NCBI GenBank assembly: GCA_903772945.1
Contig: CAICTM010000049.1
Span: forward strand, 1 to 64,000
DNA from: Seminavis robusta
Taxonomy: Eukaryota > Bacillariophyta > Bacillariophyceae > Naviculales > Naviculaceae
Length of the DNA stretch: 64,000 nucleotides
Direction: 5' to 3'
In this document: positions 63,034 through 64,000 of the stretch, one piece after another
Position numbering within the stretch: position 1 is the first letter of the stretch
Layout of the letters: each line of letters begins with the position of its first letter
Notes under the pieces: generated by a model
Seen by the model: the letters and a program-made list of their open reading frames with translations, nothing else
Database searches by the model: none
Told to the model about the DNA's origin: nothing
Program-made: the position numbers and the translations under genes

Positions 63034-64000
63034 CTAGGTCTTGGGGCGCCAGTGCCAAAGGGCTTCCAGAAGATCCCTGCCACATGGTGTATGACATCAA
63101 GATAGATGGACGCCACAAGTCGAGGTTTGTGGCAGGTGGGCACAGGACGGAGACGCCAACCGATTCTGTGTACTCAGGTGTTGTCTCTCTGCAAGGAATT
63201 CGCCTTGTTACCTTCATTGCGGAATTGAATGACTTAGAGTTGTGGGCCACGGATGTTGGTAATGCATACTTGGAGTCCTACACAACTGAAAAGGTATGCT
63301 TCATTGCCGGAGGCGAGTTTGGGCCTCTGGCTGGACACACAATGCAGATGATCAAGGCACAATATGGATTAAAATCTTCTGGAAAGTGCTGGCATGACAA
63401 GTTGTTTGATGTGCTACACTCCATGGGATCCAAGCCCTCACGCGCTGAGTCTGACATCTGGATGAAAGATCGAGGAGACCACTATGAGTATATTGCGTGC
63501 TACGTTGATGACCTGCTCATTGCATCACGTGAGCCCCAGGTAATCATAGATGGGTTGATGGCCGAGCCCACAAGTTCAAGCTCAAGGGCACTGGTGAGGT
63601 GGTTTCCACCTAGGATGCGAACTTCAAACGCGATGAGGATAGGGACACTCACAATGTAACATTCAAGTACATTGAGCGCTTGGAAGCACAATACTTACCC
63701 TCTTTGGGGAGAAGCAGTTCCACCAAGGTGACCAGTCCTGGTTGAGAAGAATGATCACCCGGGCTTGATACTTCCCCACTGTTGACGATGATGGGATCAC
63801 CAAGTACCAGTCCCTGATTGGAGGAATCCAGTGGGCTATTTCACTTGGAGGTTTGATGTTGGAGTTGCAACCATGACGCTCTCCTCGTTCCGAGTAGCTC
63901 CCCGTGTTGGCCACCTGGATCGATTGAAGAGGATTACCGGTTACTTGGTCAAGATGAAGCATGGAGGCATCTGTGTATGAACCGCTATCCCGGATTACTC
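63034..64000 (+). pseudogene. copia reverse transcriptase, resumed after nested element (partial)
   Basis: It continues the copia polyprotein: GLGAPVPKGFQKIP, one-base shift, then MVYDIKIDGRHKSRFVAGGH, ELWATDVGNAYLESYTTEK, AQYGLKSSGKCWHDKLFDVL and the YVDD active-site block (IACYVDDLLIAS) near 63500. Near 63550 and again to 63750 more one-base shifts are needed (HKFKLKGTGEVVFHLGCDFK, KYIERLEAQY, then YQSLIGGIQWAISLG). The RNase H domain lies beyond the window edge. Confidence 0.85.

Larger units (their letters stand above)
51486..64000 (+). mobile_element. Ty1/copia retrotransposon (right end beyond window), left boundary approximate
   Basis: gag begins at 52876, followed by protease, integrase and (after a nested insertion) reverse transcriptase in Ty1/copia order. 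The region 51486 to 52875 is the 5' LTR and leader. I cannot place the LTR ends because the 3' LTR is outside the window. Within the leader, TTAACTC(CA/TT)CGAAGTCAC(C/T)CGGAACGA and GTCC(A/G)TGCAGTTTTC each occur twice (about 52512-52620), the kind of repeated promoter motif often found in LTRs. Several one-base frameshifts (about 53.2, 56.33, 63.07 and 63.55 kb) interrupt the frames. Confidence 0.85.

Overview
The window is nuclear DNA of a eukaryotic microalga, most probably a pennate diatom. This is inferred from gene content: short GT-AG introns (83-193 bp, plus exons as small as 18-19 nt), a DUF6824 protein, PT-rich secreted proteins, type II membrane LRR proteins, a TLDc protein, Ty1/copia elements of the diatom kind and spliceosomal SNU13. 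No organellar, viral or bacterial block is seen.

Layout. 1-3.3 kb: the 5' end of a Ty3/gypsy-like element (minus strand) inserted into a large transposase-like gene, which carries a second insertion near its N-terminus. 4-31 kb: ordinary gene territory. It holds a secreted PT-repeat protein, a TLDc protein, an LRR-protein relic, a DUF6824 protein, a SASA/CE6-type esterase, a transmembrane LRR protein, histone stem-loop binding protein, SNU13, a TPR-methyltransferase, phosphopantothenate-cysteine ligase, an ankyrin-like repeat protein and a peroxisomal enoyl-CoA hydratase 2. 23-45 kb: four paralogues (A-D) of a multi-spanning membrane protein family I cannot name, all on the minus strand. Between C and D lie two more full-length members of the transposase-like family (36.6-43.2 kb, plus strand). 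45-51 kb: an HhH DNA-repair-like gene followed by gene-poor, repeat-rich DNA with a 7-bp minisatellite, a duplicated hairpin and a ~150-bp tandem repeat. 51-64 kb: a Ty1/copia element next to (probably inside) the gene of a small secreted protein. The copia element is itself split by a nested 4.4-kb Ty3/gypsy derivative with two LTRs and a 4-bp target duplication.

The most novel-looking parts are two. One is the ~1000-residue transposase-like family, whose three copies share a candidate D-D-E triad, zinc-binding motifs and a conserved 21-nt upstream element. The other is the four-member membrane-protein family with conserved micro-exons and visible intron gain or loss. Many single-base indels in the retroelements, including between the two LTRs of one insertion, look more like long-read consensus error than age. 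Frameshift-based pseudogene calls there should be treated with caution.
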